Below, in pieces: positions 24,933 to 33,344 of a stretch of DNA of 64,000 nt; position 1 is the stretch's first letter, and the number at the start of each line of letters is the position of its first letter. Below the pieces are notes generated by a model that saw nothing but the letters and a program-made list of their open reading frames with translations, searched no databases and was not told the origin of the DNA. The position numbers and the translations under genes are program-made. The stretch comes from Pirellulales bacterium (GTDB lineage: Bacteria; Planctomycetota; Planctomycetia; Pirellulales; JAICIG01): contig DATLUO010000193.1 of assembly GCA_035533075.1 (NCBI GenBank), forward strand, positions 1 to 64,000, written 5' to 3'.

Positions 24933-25583
24933 TCACCGTTGCGGTGGTTTGGGAAACGACCAACGAAATTGACGCCCCTTGGCGGCGGACGAGAAGTGGA
25001 TGCGGGCGTCCTTCTGGCCGTGGTTGAGGTGGTCGAGCAGCCGACGAAGGTAGTGGCTGCGCTCCGACGGCGGCATGTCGGCGAATGGGTTGTCGATTGG
25101 GTTCTTCCATTCCGCGGCCACGCACGCGTCGACGATAGCCTGCTGCGTCTCTGCGATCTCGGGTAGGTGCTTGACCAGCATTCCACCCAGGGTGAGATCG
25201 CGGCTGGCCGCGTCCCAATGAGGCTTTTGCTCGGCTCCGTCGGTCGGGCGCTGAAGAAGGTTGCAGACCCGCAGTGCGTAACGCAGGCCGGCCGCCGACA
25301 AAACAAAGCAAGTCCGCGCGGCGGGGTTCATCGCACCGGCACGCCGGAAAGTTCGCTTGCGGGCGCCGTTGCGGGTTATCTCGACGCGGTGCTCGACGAG
25401 TCCCTCGTTGATCATCAGGCGCAGGTCGGCGTTAGTCAGGCCGTCGTGGTTGTGCAAGACTTCGATCGGTACCGCCAATTGCCAGACATCGATTGCCGCC
25501 GCATGTGCTTCGGAGGAGGACTCAGCGAGCCGGCAAACTCCGCGCAATCGCCGCAACAGACCAACGTCGAACGAGTTGTTCAT
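24933..25583 (-). CDS. planctomycete conserved hypothetical, possible winged-helix protein
   Basis: A 216-residue soluble protein starting at ATG 25583 after AGGGG. The C-terminal half has PHWDAASRDLTLGG, then LVKHLPEIAETQQAIVDAC, EWKNPIDNP and RRLLDHLNHGQ, followed by a strand-rich end. This layout is characteristic of a planctomycete-specific family whose members read WDxxxRELxxGxxxVKxF and xxIDNP, which I read as a helix-turn-helix plus wing. The N-terminal half has no recognised domain. It is the gene furthest upstream on this strand. It could regulate the following operon, but it has no visible partner. Confidence 0.6.
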   Translation of the reverse strand: MNNSFDVGLLRRLRGVCRLAESSSEAHAAAIDVWQLAVPIEVLHNHDGLTNADLRLMINEGLVEHRVEITRNGARKRTFRRAGAMNPAARTCFVLSAAGLRYALRVCNLLQRPTDGAEQKPHWDAASRDLTLGGMLVKHLPEIAETQQAIVDACVAAEWKNPIDNPFADMPPSERSHYLRRLLDHLNHGQKDARIHFSSAAKGRQFRWSFPKPPQR

Positions 25584-25827
25584 GGCGAACCCCTGGGGTG
25601 TTCCTGGCCAACTCCCCGTGCCGATGGAAGTGAGTGCGGCACGCGGACCCCCCGTTTATAATGTCGCGCGGGCCGCAAAGCAAGCCTGTTCGAGGGGGCG
25701 CCGGAAGGTCCTCGCGCGGCACACCGAGCGACGACCGCCGCCACCGGGCGAGCGTTTAGCAACCAAGGCGCTTGCTTGCGCGTCGAGGGCCTGGTATCGT
25801 CAGCCCGACGGCAAAGGAGAAGCTCTC

Positions 25828-26535
25828 GTGCCTGTTTTTGAGGCATTGCGATCGAATCCGAAACGCGGCCGGCAGCAGCAGGCTGTGCGTCGGCCGCTAC
25901 GTTCGAGCCGCTGGGCGGTCGGCCTACTGGTGTCGCTGGCGGGCTGCTATCAGCCGTCGGACAGCGAGTTGTTTCGCGCGGCGGCAGAAGCCGCCGTTCG
26001 GGGCGAGACCGATACCATCGACGTCGGCGATCACGGAGACATCCGCGATCGAGATCTGGACGCGTTGCGAAAGGCCATCGGGCTGCGAAACCTGCGGCTG
26101 GACAACACGCGCGTGACCGATGCCGGCCTGCGGTGCCTTAGCGACCTGCAAGCGATTCAGTGGCTTTCGTTGAGCAACACGCGCGTCAGCGACGCGGGCG
26201 TCAAGCAATTGAAAACCCTCACGTCGCTGCAGTTTCTGCGGCTCGACGGCGATCGTGTCTCGGACCACTGCCTGAGCGATTTGGCGGCCGTGCCCGCGCT
26301 GCGCGAGCTGTCGCTTTGGAAAACCGCAATGACCGACGACGGTCTTGAGGCCATCGGACGAATGCCTCAGATCCGCCGACTGAGCCTGGATGAGACGCAG
26401 ATCAGCGACGCGGGCCTGAAGCACCTGTACGGGCTTTCGTCGCTGGAATATCTTTCGGTGTGGGGAACGAAGGTGACCGAGCGCGGCGTCGAACGACTCC
26501 GCGCGGCGCTGCCGGATCTGCAGATAAATCGGTGA
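25828..26535 (+). CDS. LRR lipoprotein, upstream of PVC cytochrome
   Basis: About 235 residues from a GTG start at 25828, preceded by AAAGGAG at 8 bp. A basic N-terminus leads to a lipobox ending in VSLAGC. Residues after it (SDSELFRAAAEAAVRGETDTIDVGDH) match the other LRR lipoproteins here, and five or six bacterial-type leucine-rich repeats follow. It is the intact relative of 2778-3389 but stands with a PVC-type cytochrome gene 4 bp downstream rather than with GT39. It is probably tethered outside the cytoplasm for protein binding. Confidence 0.82.
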   Translation: MPVFEALRSNPKRGRQQQAVRRPLRSSRWAVGLLVSLAGCYQPSDSELFRAAAEAAVRGETDTIDVGDHGDIRDRDLDALRKAIGLRNLRLDNTRVTDAGLRCLSDLQAIQWLSLSNTRVSDAGVKQLKTLTSLQFLRLDGDRVSDHCLSDLAAVPALRELSLWKTAMTDDGLEAIGRMPQIRRLSLDETQISDAGLKHLYGLSSLEYLSVWGTKVTERGVERLRAALPDLQINR

Positions 26536-26539
26536 GCTG

Positions 26540-29500
26540 GTGGAATCGGTCGATAAAGAACGCCGCGCGATATTCGGGCCGCGCACCGCGATGAGACGCT
26601 CAGCAGTCGGGATTTGTGCTTGCCTGACCATCGCGGCCTCGGTGGCGGCCTGGATGATTTGGAATCCGGGCCCGAGCGAAGCGCAGCGGAACGGCGAGGG
26701 TTTCGCGCTGGCCGCGCGCACGGCGCCGCTCACGCCGCAGGAACAGTTAAAAAGATTCCGCTTGCCGCCGGGGTTCAAGATCGAGCTTGTGGCCGCTGAA
26801 CCGGAAGTGCCCAAGCCGATCAACCTAAGCTTCGACGCGCGAGGAAGGCTTTACGTAACTTGCTCCACCGGCTACCCGATTCGTGCGGCAACGCACGAAG
26901 CTAAAGACAAAATCGTCGTCCTAAGCGACGGCGACGGCGATGGCCAGTTTGATCGTCAGCGCACGCTGGTGGACGGACTCAATATCCCGATCGGTGTAGC
27001 CGCCGCGGAACAGGGGGTGGTTTTTTACAGCATTCCGGAGATCCATCGTTGGACCGGCGACGTCGAAGATCCGAAGGCGGGAACGAATGCTGTGCTACAC
27101 GGCACCTTCGGTTGCCAGGACACGCATGGCATGGTGAGCTCGTGTACGCCCTGGATCGATGGCTGGATCTACGCCTGCCACGGGTTCGCGAACGTCTCGA
27201 CCGTGGCGTTCCCGGACGGCCGCGCGATCACGTTCCGCGGGGGCAACACCTTTCGCATGCGGGCGGACGGAAGCGACGTGGAGTATTTCACTCATGGTCA
27301 GGTGAATCCCTTTGGCCTGACGTTCGACCCTTTGGGAAACCTGTTTTCGGCCGACTCGACGACCTTGCCCGCCTATCAGCTTTTGCGAGGCGCGTCGTAC
27401 CCCAGCGCCGAGGGCGGCGGCTTCGACGGGCTGGGTCCGGGACCGGCGATGATGAATCACCTGCACGGCTCGACGTGCATCGCGGGCATCGTCTACTACG
27501 CCGCCGACGCTTTTCCGGCGGAATATCGCGACACGCTTTTCATCGGCAACCCGGTCACCGGCCGCGTCAATCACGACCGGCTCGAGCGGCACGGCACGAC
27601 GATGCTGGCGATCGAGCAGCCGGATTTTTTGACCTGCAGCGACCCCTGGTTTCGCCCGGTCGATTTGAAACTTGGTCCCGACGGCGCTCTGTACGTCGCC
27701 GATTTCTACAATGCGGTGATCGGGCACGTCGAACTGCCGCTGACACACCCGGCGCGCGATCACGGGCGAGGGCGGATATGGCGGATCAGCTCGACCTCGG
27801 ACCGCGCGCAGCGGCTTCGTACTCCGGATATGGATGGGGCACCGGTGGAGGAACTGGTTTCGTTGCTTTCCGACGCCAACTTGACGGTCCGCGTGCTGGC
27901 AACCGAAGCGTTGGTGGCCCGAGGCTGGTGTCCTGAAGAGAAGGATCTCGCGGCCGACGATCGAGCGTGGAGCGACTGGCGGCGCGCTCATCTGCTCTGG
28001 TTGCGCGAACGGCTGGCGCCCGGCGGGCTTTCGCCGGAAGTCGTCGACCGGCTGGCGCACGATCCCGCCGCCTGCGTGCGCGTGCATTTAATGAAAGCCC
28101 TGGCCGAGCGCGCGGACTGGGGGCCGACGGGCGGACCGCCGGACCGAGATGACGTTGCGTCGTTGGTGCGCCGCCGACTGTCCGACCGCGACCCGTTCGT
28201 CCGCCGTGCCGCGGCGGAAGCTTTGGGGCGGCACGCCCACATCGCCAACGTGAAGCCACTTCTGGATCTGTGGCGCGAGGTTCCGGCCGACGACACGCAT
28301 TTAGCACACGTCGTGGCGATGGCCGTGCGCGATCATTTCGTGTTCCTTCCCGGTCTCTATGCAAAGTTGGACGATTCGATAACCGCCGACCCGGAAAACG
28401 AGCGCCTGCTGATGCAGGCCAATCTGGCCGCCCCCGGCGCCGTCGCCGTCGAGCGGCAGATCGACTTTCTGCGTCGCGGCCGAGTTGGGCCCGGCGATTT
28501 CCAGCGTTTTATCGAAGGTTTGCTACCGGCTGTTTCACAATTGCAGCTTATGGATCTTTGCGCGGTCCTCAACCAGGTGTCGGAGGATCATGGGCTTCTC
28601 GAACAGGCCAAGTCACTGGAACTCTTGCGGGGGGCCGCGCAAATAAGGGCGATTCGGCTGCCGGATTCGACTTACCAATGGTGCGAGAGCGTCGTCATGG
28701 CGTTGTTCCGCGGACAAGCGCAAGATGTGGCCGCGGCGATCGAATTAGCAGGGCGTTACGAACTGTCCGCGGCCTACCCCGCGTTGCTGCGGCTCGCTTC
28801 GCGCGATTCCCCGTTGCCCGAGCTGCGGGCCAAGGCGCTCGCCGCTGCGATGACGGTCGATTTCGAGCGTTCACTGCCGCTGGCATTGGAAATCATCGAC
28901 GCCCCGGAGCAGACCCTCCTGGCGCGGCAGGCGGCGGTGCGCGCGTTGGGGGCCGCCAACCGTGAATCGGGACGGGAAGAACTCGCGCGGCGGCTCAATA
29001 TCGAGCCCTTCGGTCTGGCCGCCGAAATCGCGGCTGAGTTGGCCGGCGATCGGCTGGGAGCGAAGAAACTGTTGGCAGCCGTCGAGGAGTCGTCAGCACC
29101 GGCGCGGCTTTTGGACGAGGTCCTGGTGAGCGAACGGTTGAAACGGACTGCGCCTGCGGAGGAGCGCGTCCCTCATGATCAGCGAAAAGCGACCGCGGAC
29201 GCTAGAGAGGTTGCGCGGCTCGTCGAATTCCGGCGCAACGCGTTCCTGCAAGCTAAGCCCGATGCGGCTTCGGGCCAGCGAATCTTCAGCAGGCTCTGCG
29301 GCCAATGCCATGCGGTCGGCGGCCGAGGCGGCACGGTTGGCCCGGCGTTGGACGCGATCGGCAATCGCGGCGTGGAGCGCCTGCTGGAAGACATTCTCGC
29401 GCCCAGCCGGAATATCGCGCCCGAGTTTCGAGCAAGTCTGGTGGCCTTGAGCGACGGAAGAACGGTCTTCGGGCGAATGGTCCGGCAGGACGCGCAAGGC

Positions 29501-29668
29501 ATTGTACTCGCAGACGCCGAAGGAAAAGAGAACTGGTTTCCCGCCACCGACGTTGACGAGCTTTGGCCCAGCGCTGTCTCCGTGATGCCCGCCAACATGG
29601 CCGACTCGATAGCCGAATCGGATTTCAATGATCTGCTTGGTTTTCTGTTGAGCCAACGCGCCAAGTGA
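26540..29668 (+). CDS. PVC-type cytochrome c protein with N-terminal propeller
   Basis: Up to 1042 residues (GTG at 26540; an ATG at 26591 would remove 17 residues and sits right at the signal helix MRRSAVGICACLTIAASVAAW). The N-terminal 400 residues resemble a beta-propeller of the membrane-bound dehydrogenase domain found in planctomycete proteins (RFRLPPGFKIELVAAEPEV, HGSTCIAGIVYYAADAFP, GALYVADFYN). HEAT-like repeats follow (about 430-620), and the end carries a heme-binding site RLCGQCHAVGGRGGTVGPAL with the PVC-type layout. It would be exported and act as an electron-transfer or sugar-oxidising protein; the substrate is unknown. Co-transcribed with the LRR lipoprotein. Confidence 0.85.
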   Translation: MESVDKERRAIFGPRTAMRRSAVGICACLTIAASVAAWMIWNPGPSEAQRNGEGFALAARTAPLTPQEQLKRFRLPPGFKIELVAAEPEVPKPINLSFDARGRLYVTCSTGYPIRAATHEAKDKIVVLSDGDGDGQFDRQRTLVDGLNIPIGVAAAEQGVVFYSIPEIHRWTGDVEDPKAGTNAVLHGTFGCQDTHGMVSSCTPWIDGWIYACHGFANVSTVAFPDGRAITFRGGNTFRMRADGSDVEYFTHGQVNPFGLTFDPLGNLFSADSTTLPAYQLLRGASYPSAEGGGFDGLGPGPAMMNHLHGSTCIAGIVYYAADAFPAEYRDTLFIGNPVTGRVNHDRLERHGTTMLAIEQPDFLTCSDPWFRPVDLKLGPDGALYVADFYNAVIGHVELPLTHPARDHGRGRIWRISSTSDRAQRLRTPDMDGAPVEELVSLLSDANLTVRVLATEALVARGWCPEEKDLAADDRAWSDWRRAHLLWLRERLAPGGLSPEVVDRLAHDPAACVRVHLMKALAERADWGPTGGPPDRDDVASLVRRRLSDRDPFVRRAAAEALGRHAHIANVKPLLDLWREVPADDTHLAHVVAMAVRDHFVFLPGLYAKLDDSITADPENERLLMQANLAAPGAVAVERQIDFLRRGRVGPGDFQRFIEGLLPAVSQLQLMDLCAVLNQVSEDHGLLEQAKSLELLRGAAQIRAIRLPDSTYQWCESVVMALFRGQAQDVAAAIELAGRYELSAAYPALLRLASRDSPLPELRAKALAAAMTVDFERSLPLALEIIDAPEQTLLARQAAVRALGAANRESGREELARRLNIEPFGLAAEIAAELAGDRLGAKKLLAAVEESSAPARLLDEVLVSERLKRTAPAEERVPHDQRKATADAREVARLVEFRRNAFLQAKPDAASGQRIFSRLCGQCHAVGGRGGTVGPALDAIGNRGVERLLEDILAPSRNIAPEFRASLVALSDGRTVFGRMVRQDAQGIVLADAEGKENWFPATDVDELWPSAVSVMPANMADSIAESDFNDLLGFLLSQRAK

Positions 29669-29669
29669 C

Positions 29670-29960
29670 TCGGCGGCCAAGCTGCGTGCAGCCGATCACC
29701 TCGGGCCGTTCCGCGCGCGTCCAAACGAAGACGTTGCCCGACCAGTCGTCGTCGCTCGACCATCGCAGGACCGGCTCTTTTACGAGTTCGAGCGGATGGC
29801 CGTCGGAGGTCGAGAAATTGCACTTTTCCGCATCCTCGCGATACGCTTCGCGCAGCGGGTCGCCGGCGGCGGGCTTGGCCGGTTCAGCGGCGATGGCGTT
29901 CAGCCACAACGCGACGAGGCCGCCTTGGATCTTGGCTCGGATCTGAGATAATGAAATAGA
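29670..29960 (-). pseudogene. decayed planctomycete secreted protein fragment
   Basis: The minus strand encodes ALWLNAIAAEPAKPAAGD, then ELVKEPVLRWSSDDDWSG and NVFVWTRAERPEVIGCTQLG. This resembles the N-terminal part of a widespread planctomycete secreted protein family (PVLRWxNPxxxxxxGxVFxWTxxGRPEVV). No sensible start codon lies upstream, and the family's C-terminal part is missing. It is a broken remnant. The rest of the gap up to 30199 shows no gene; a small secreted protein starts at 30200. Confidence 0.6.
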
Positions 29961-30199
29961 GATGGATGTGGGCGAAGACCCAAAACCCGGTCCCTGCGGT
30001 GAACATAACGAACCTCGGATGAACCTAAGCGTAGCGCAGCCGATCTTCTTTTGCAACCTGCCGTGTGCTTTATGACCCGCGCCTTTCGATTCAACCCTGT
30101 CAAGACGATTCAAGCCGTTGCTTTTTTGCTGCGTCGAGAGCCGGCCCGCCGAATGAACTACATGCGACTGCTAAAGATTCTCTATTTTGGACCAAGACG

Positions 30200-30541
30200 A
30201 TGAATTTGCGATTTACCCTAGCGGCGTCAACCAGCATCCTACTCGCGTCTGCGGCCGTGGCCTCGGCCAAAGTGTCGCGCGTTTGGAACGACCTTTCGCC
30301 CGGCCCGCGAGTGATCCGCTACGACGCGGATAAAGACGAGCTGCTCCATTACAACTCGATTTTCTCGACGGTGATGGCCGGTCGCCGGCCCGGTGGCGAG
30401 CACTCCTATTCCGGCAACCGACTGGGGGCCTTTCAGTATCATGGCAAGCGTGGCACCGGCGGCCTCTACGACGCGCTGGAGGATTACAAGAACAAGCTGA
30501 ACTCGCGGAATTATCAGTATCGCCGCGGCAAGGCGTGGTAG
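30200..30541 (+). CDS. small secreted protein of unknown function
   Basis: A 113-residue protein from ATG 30200. Residues 1-23 form a signal peptide (MNLRFTLAASTSILLASAAVASA). The mature part of 90 residues is basic and rich in Tyr and Arg (HYNSIF, YSGNRLGAFQYH, NSRNYQYRRGKAW). No family is recognised. It ends 4 bp before a palindromic repeat and faces the HD-domain gene on the other strand. Composition and signal peptide support a real gene, but there is no further evidence. Confidence 0.55.
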   Translation: MNLRFTLAASTSILLASAAVASAKVSRVWNDLSPGPRVIRYDADKDELLHYNSIFSTVMAGRRPGGEHSYSGNRLGAFQYHGKRGTGGLYDALEDYKNKLNSRNYQYRRGKAW

Positions 30542-30544
30542 ATC

Positions 30545-30645
30545 GGGCTTTCCAGCCTGACGGCGGTCAAACCGGCAGTTCTTATACCGGCGGAGCAAGC
30601 CACGAAGCGGCAATCGCGTCCGTCAGGCTGGAAAGCCTGACCTAC
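30545..30645. repeat. palindromic repeat family A between convergent genes
   Basis: The arms 30545-30562 (GGGCTTTCCAGCCTGACG) and about 30620-30645 are inverted copies separated by about 58 bp. The element fills the gap between two convergent genes, and its end supplies the TAG stop of the HD-domain gene (30642-30644). It might serve as a shared terminator. It is the same family that lies inside the GT39 genes. Confidence 0.85.
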
Positions 30646-32036
30646 ATATTCGTCGGCTCATCGGCCACGTTCGGCTCGACCAGCGCATCGAGCGCCGCGG
30701 CCAGCACCGCATGGTGCTCGCGGCAGAGTGCATAGACGCGGCAAATACGCGAGGCCAGCGGCAACTGGCGAAAGAGTTCGCTGGTCGTCAGCTCGCGGAT
30801 TTCGTCGCGGCCGGGGTCGTATAAAAAGTTCTGGCCCGCCGCCGGCCCTTGCGTGCCGGGCCGATGCACGTGCCGCGCCAGGTCGACGCGCAACGGCAGC
30901 TCGCGGAGCTCCGCCGGCAATTGCGCCCGCAGCGCCCGTTCGACGAACGCCGCCTGGCTGAAGATGCTGCTCGATTCCGCCACGCCGGGCGAAAAGAACA
31001 ACGTCCGCTCGCACGCCATTTTCCAGCGGACCCTGCGCGCCAAAAGGTCGCGCCAACGCTGGCCCAGGTCGCGTTGCGCCGCATCGCTCGATTCCGCCCA
31101 GCGGGCCACGTCGATCAACAGCGACCATTCCGTGAACCGCTGATACTCGTCGAGATGCTCCAGTGGATTGCCGGGGAAGAGCAACTCGCGGCTGTCGGCA
31201 AACAGGTCGGCCAGATCGAGGTCGATGGCCCGCACCGTGCGGTGAAAATAGAGCGAGCGGAACAGCTCCGCCCGCACGCCGATGAAGCGGACCAGTTCCG
31301 GCAGCCCACGGGCATGGACCGTCAGTCCCCGCTCGCTGAAAAAACTGTAGTGCAACAGCCGCTGGAGATCGAAGGCCCGCAGGTTGTAGCCCGACATATA
31401 GGCGTCGCGGAGCACGAAATCCATGTTGTCGATCGTGTAAAGTCCACTGAACAGGTTGCGCAGGTGCCGCAGCCACACGGGTGCGGACGGTTCGCCCGCG
31501 CGCGGCCGGGTGATGAGATAAGCGATTGCGTCCGGCTCGATCTGTTCGCCGTCGGCCAGCCGGCTGTTCGGATTGCGCCGCACGCCGCGGAGCAGGTCAC
31601 CGAGCTGTTCGCGGATGATCGTGCTGCCCAAGGTTTCGTGCGTCAGCCCGAATTGCGACAAAAAGTGCTCGTCGAAGAAGTGGCCGAACGGCCCGTGCCC
31701 AATGTCGTGCAACAGCGCCGCCAGCCGCATCAAGGTCTCGACATAGCCACGGCTGGGCACATCGGGGCAAACCTCGGCCAGGCTGTCGTAGAGCGCCGCC
31801 ACCGCGCGGCTGGCCAAGTGCATGACGCCAAGCACGTGCTGGAAGCGTGTATGTTCGGCCGAGGGAAAGACCCACCAGGCGGTTTGCAACTGATGGATCT
31901 GTCGCAGCCGCTGCACCCAGGGGTGGTCGATCAGATCGCGTTCGGCCGTTTCGCCGGCCGCGGCGCCGCGGTTGGTAAAGGCGATATAGCCGTGGATCGG
32001 GTCGTGGCTGAGGGCTTCGAGCTGATAATCTCGCAT
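30642..32036 (-). CDS. HD-domain phosphohydrolase (dGTPase/SAMHD1-like)
   Basis: A 464-residue protein with the metal-binding set of HD phosphohydrolases: His67 in EHTRFQHVLGV, the HD pair at 110-111 in LLHDIGHGPFGH, and a downstream Asp in NMDFVLRDAY. The opening, with DPIHGYI and LRQIHQL, is shared with dGTP triphosphohydrolases and SAMHD1-like enzymes, which hydrolyse dNTPs, but substrates in this subgroup vary. Start ATG 32036. Its stop codon is part of a palindromic repeat. It stands apart from its neighbours and is transcribed towards the small secreted gene. Confidence 0.85.
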   Translation of the reverse strand: MRDYQLEALSHDPIHGYIAFTNRGAAAGETAERDLIDHPWVQRLRQIHQLQTAWWVFPSAEHTRFQHVLGVMHLASRAVAALYDSLAEVCPDVPSRGYVETLMRLAALLHDIGHGPFGHFFDEHFLSQFGLTHETLGSTIIREQLGDLLRGVRRNPNSRLADGEQIEPDAIAYLITRPRAGEPSAPVWLRHLRNLFSGLYTIDNMDFVLRDAYMSGYNLRAFDLQRLLHYSFFSERGLTVHARGLPELVRFIGVRAELFRSLYFHRTVRAIDLDLADLFADSRELLFPGNPLEHLDEYQRFTEWSLLIDVARWAESSDAAQRDLGQRWRDLLARRVRWKMACERTLFFSPGVAESSSIFSQAAFVERALRAQLPAELRELPLRVDLARHVHRPGTQGPAAGQNFLYDPGRDEIRELTTSELFRQLPLASRICRVYALCREHHAVLAAALDALVEPNVADEPTNM

Positions 32037-32161
32037 GCGGGAATTATGGCCGCTAGAGCGTGGCGGTCCAAGTCAACGCCGCCCATGCTTGACATGCGTC
32101 GAACGATAGGCTTTGCTCTTGCTCACGGGGACGACCTCCTAAAAACAGAGTTCGAAGGTGT

Positions 32162-32755
32162 ATGAACAGCAAAGAGTCGATGCTCGATGCCATTCGCCGG
32201 CACTGCCCCGCCGAAGCGCCGCTGCCCGATCTCGACCGGGAGTGGGTCCGCTACGACGATCCGCGGCAGCAGTTTGCCGCGACACTGGAATCGGTGGGGG
32301 GGCGGTGCGTCATGGCCGGCGACGCCGACCAGATCAACGCGGAGTTGGCGGCGATGCCGGCCTGGCAGCAGGCAAAGCAGACGGTTTCGCTGTTGCCCGG
32401 CGTCGGTCCCGGAAACGTCGATCTGAACGCGCTCGCCGGTCCGCACGAACTGGAAGCGCTCGATTTCGCCATCTTGCCGGGCGAATTTGCCGTGGCCGAG
32501 AATGCCGCGGTGTGGGTCACGGACGAAGCCGTGAAGCATCGCGTGGTGTACTTCATCGCCCAACACGTGGCCTTGGTGGTGCCGGCCGCGGCGGTGCTCG
32601 ACAACATGCACCAGGCCTACCAGCGGATGACGTTTACCGGCCCGCGTTTTGGCACGTTCATTTCCGGCCCCTCGAAAACGGCCGACATCGAGCAGTCGCT
32701 GGTGATCGGGGCGCACGGCGCCCGCTCGCTGACGGTGTTCTTGTTGCAAGGATGA
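32162..32755 (+). CDS. LUD-domain protein (LutC/YkgG-like)
   Basis: A 197-residue protein with the conserved LUD-domain end GPSKTADIEQSLVIGAHGARSLTV and an earlier AVWVTDEA segment. In characterised bacteria LutC works with LutA and LutB in L-lactate oxidation. No lutA or lutB neighbour is present in this window, so the partners must lie elsewhere or the role differs. It lies 4 bp upstream of the gamma carbonic anhydrase gene and is probably co-transcribed with it. It ends in HGARSLTVFLLQG. Confidence 0.8.
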   Translation: MNSKESMLDAIRRHCPAEAPLPDLDREWVRYDDPRQQFAATLESVGGRCVMAGDADQINAELAAMPAWQQAKQTVSLLPGVGPGNVDLNALAGPHELEALDFAILPGEFAVAENAAVWVTDEAVKHRVVYFIAQHVALVVPAAAVLDNMHQAYQRMTFTGPRFGTFISGPSKTADIEQSLVIGAHGARSLTVFLLQG

Positions 32756-32759
32756 AGCG

Positions 32760-33344
32760 ATGGCAGACCGGACCGCCTTTCGTCCCGACCTAGTAGCAGC
32801 CGATGTCTACCTTGCCGCCGGGGCGCAGGTCGTGGGCGATGTGACGATCGGACCGGAGTCGAGTGTGTGGTTCAATGCGGTCATCCGCGGCGACACGGAG
32901 TCGGTCCGCATCGGCCGTGGCACGAACATCCAAGACAACTGCGTGCTGCACGCCGATCCGGGCTTTCCCTGCACTCTCGGCGACGGCGTCACGGTCGGGC
33001 ACACGGCGGTGGTGCATGGCGCGGCGATCGGCGATAACGTGGTGATCGGGATGCACGCGGTGGTGATGAACGGCGCGCAGGTCGGCCGCGACAGCCTGGT
33101 GGCGGTGGGCGCCGTCGTCACCGAGGGTACGGTGATTCCGTCCGGCTCGCTCGTGATGGGCCTACCGGGCAAAGTCGTTCGCCCGTTGACGGCGGACGAG
33201 ATCGAACGGAATCGGCTCAGCGCGGAGCATTATGTGGCCAGCGCGCGGATGTTCCGCAACGCCGCTATCAGCCCGGCACGACAAGCCGCCAACAACGGTG
33301 AACGCGGCGGTTCCGGAAATCCTCGGGCACCGTCTGGCGGCTGA
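32760..33344 (+). CDS. gamma-class carbonic anhydrase-like protein
   Basis: A 194-residue protein made of left-handed beta-helix hexapeptide repeats (VVGDVTIGPESSVWF, IGRGTNIQDNCVLH, VGRDSLVAVGAVV). Three histidines at positions expected for zinc binding (His64 in VLHADPG, His81 and His86 in VGHTAVVHG) support the gamma-CA/YrdA/PaaY family, though members do not all hydrate CO2. The last 25 residues are encoded by DNA that also carries the end of rlmKL on the opposite strand (77 bp overlap). The C-terminal tail beyond about 170 is not part of the usual family, so the stop may have been extended by read-through into the neighbour. Confidence 0.85.
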   Translation: MADRTAFRPDLVAADVYLAAGAQVVGDVTIGPESSVWFNAVIRGDTESVRIGRGTNIQDNCVLHADPGFPCTLGDGVTVGHTAVVHGAAIGDNVVIGMHAVVMNGAQVGRDSLVAVGAVVTEGTVIPSGSLVMGLPGKVVRPLTADEIERNRLSAEHYVASARMFRNAAISPARQAANNGERGGSGNPRAPSGG

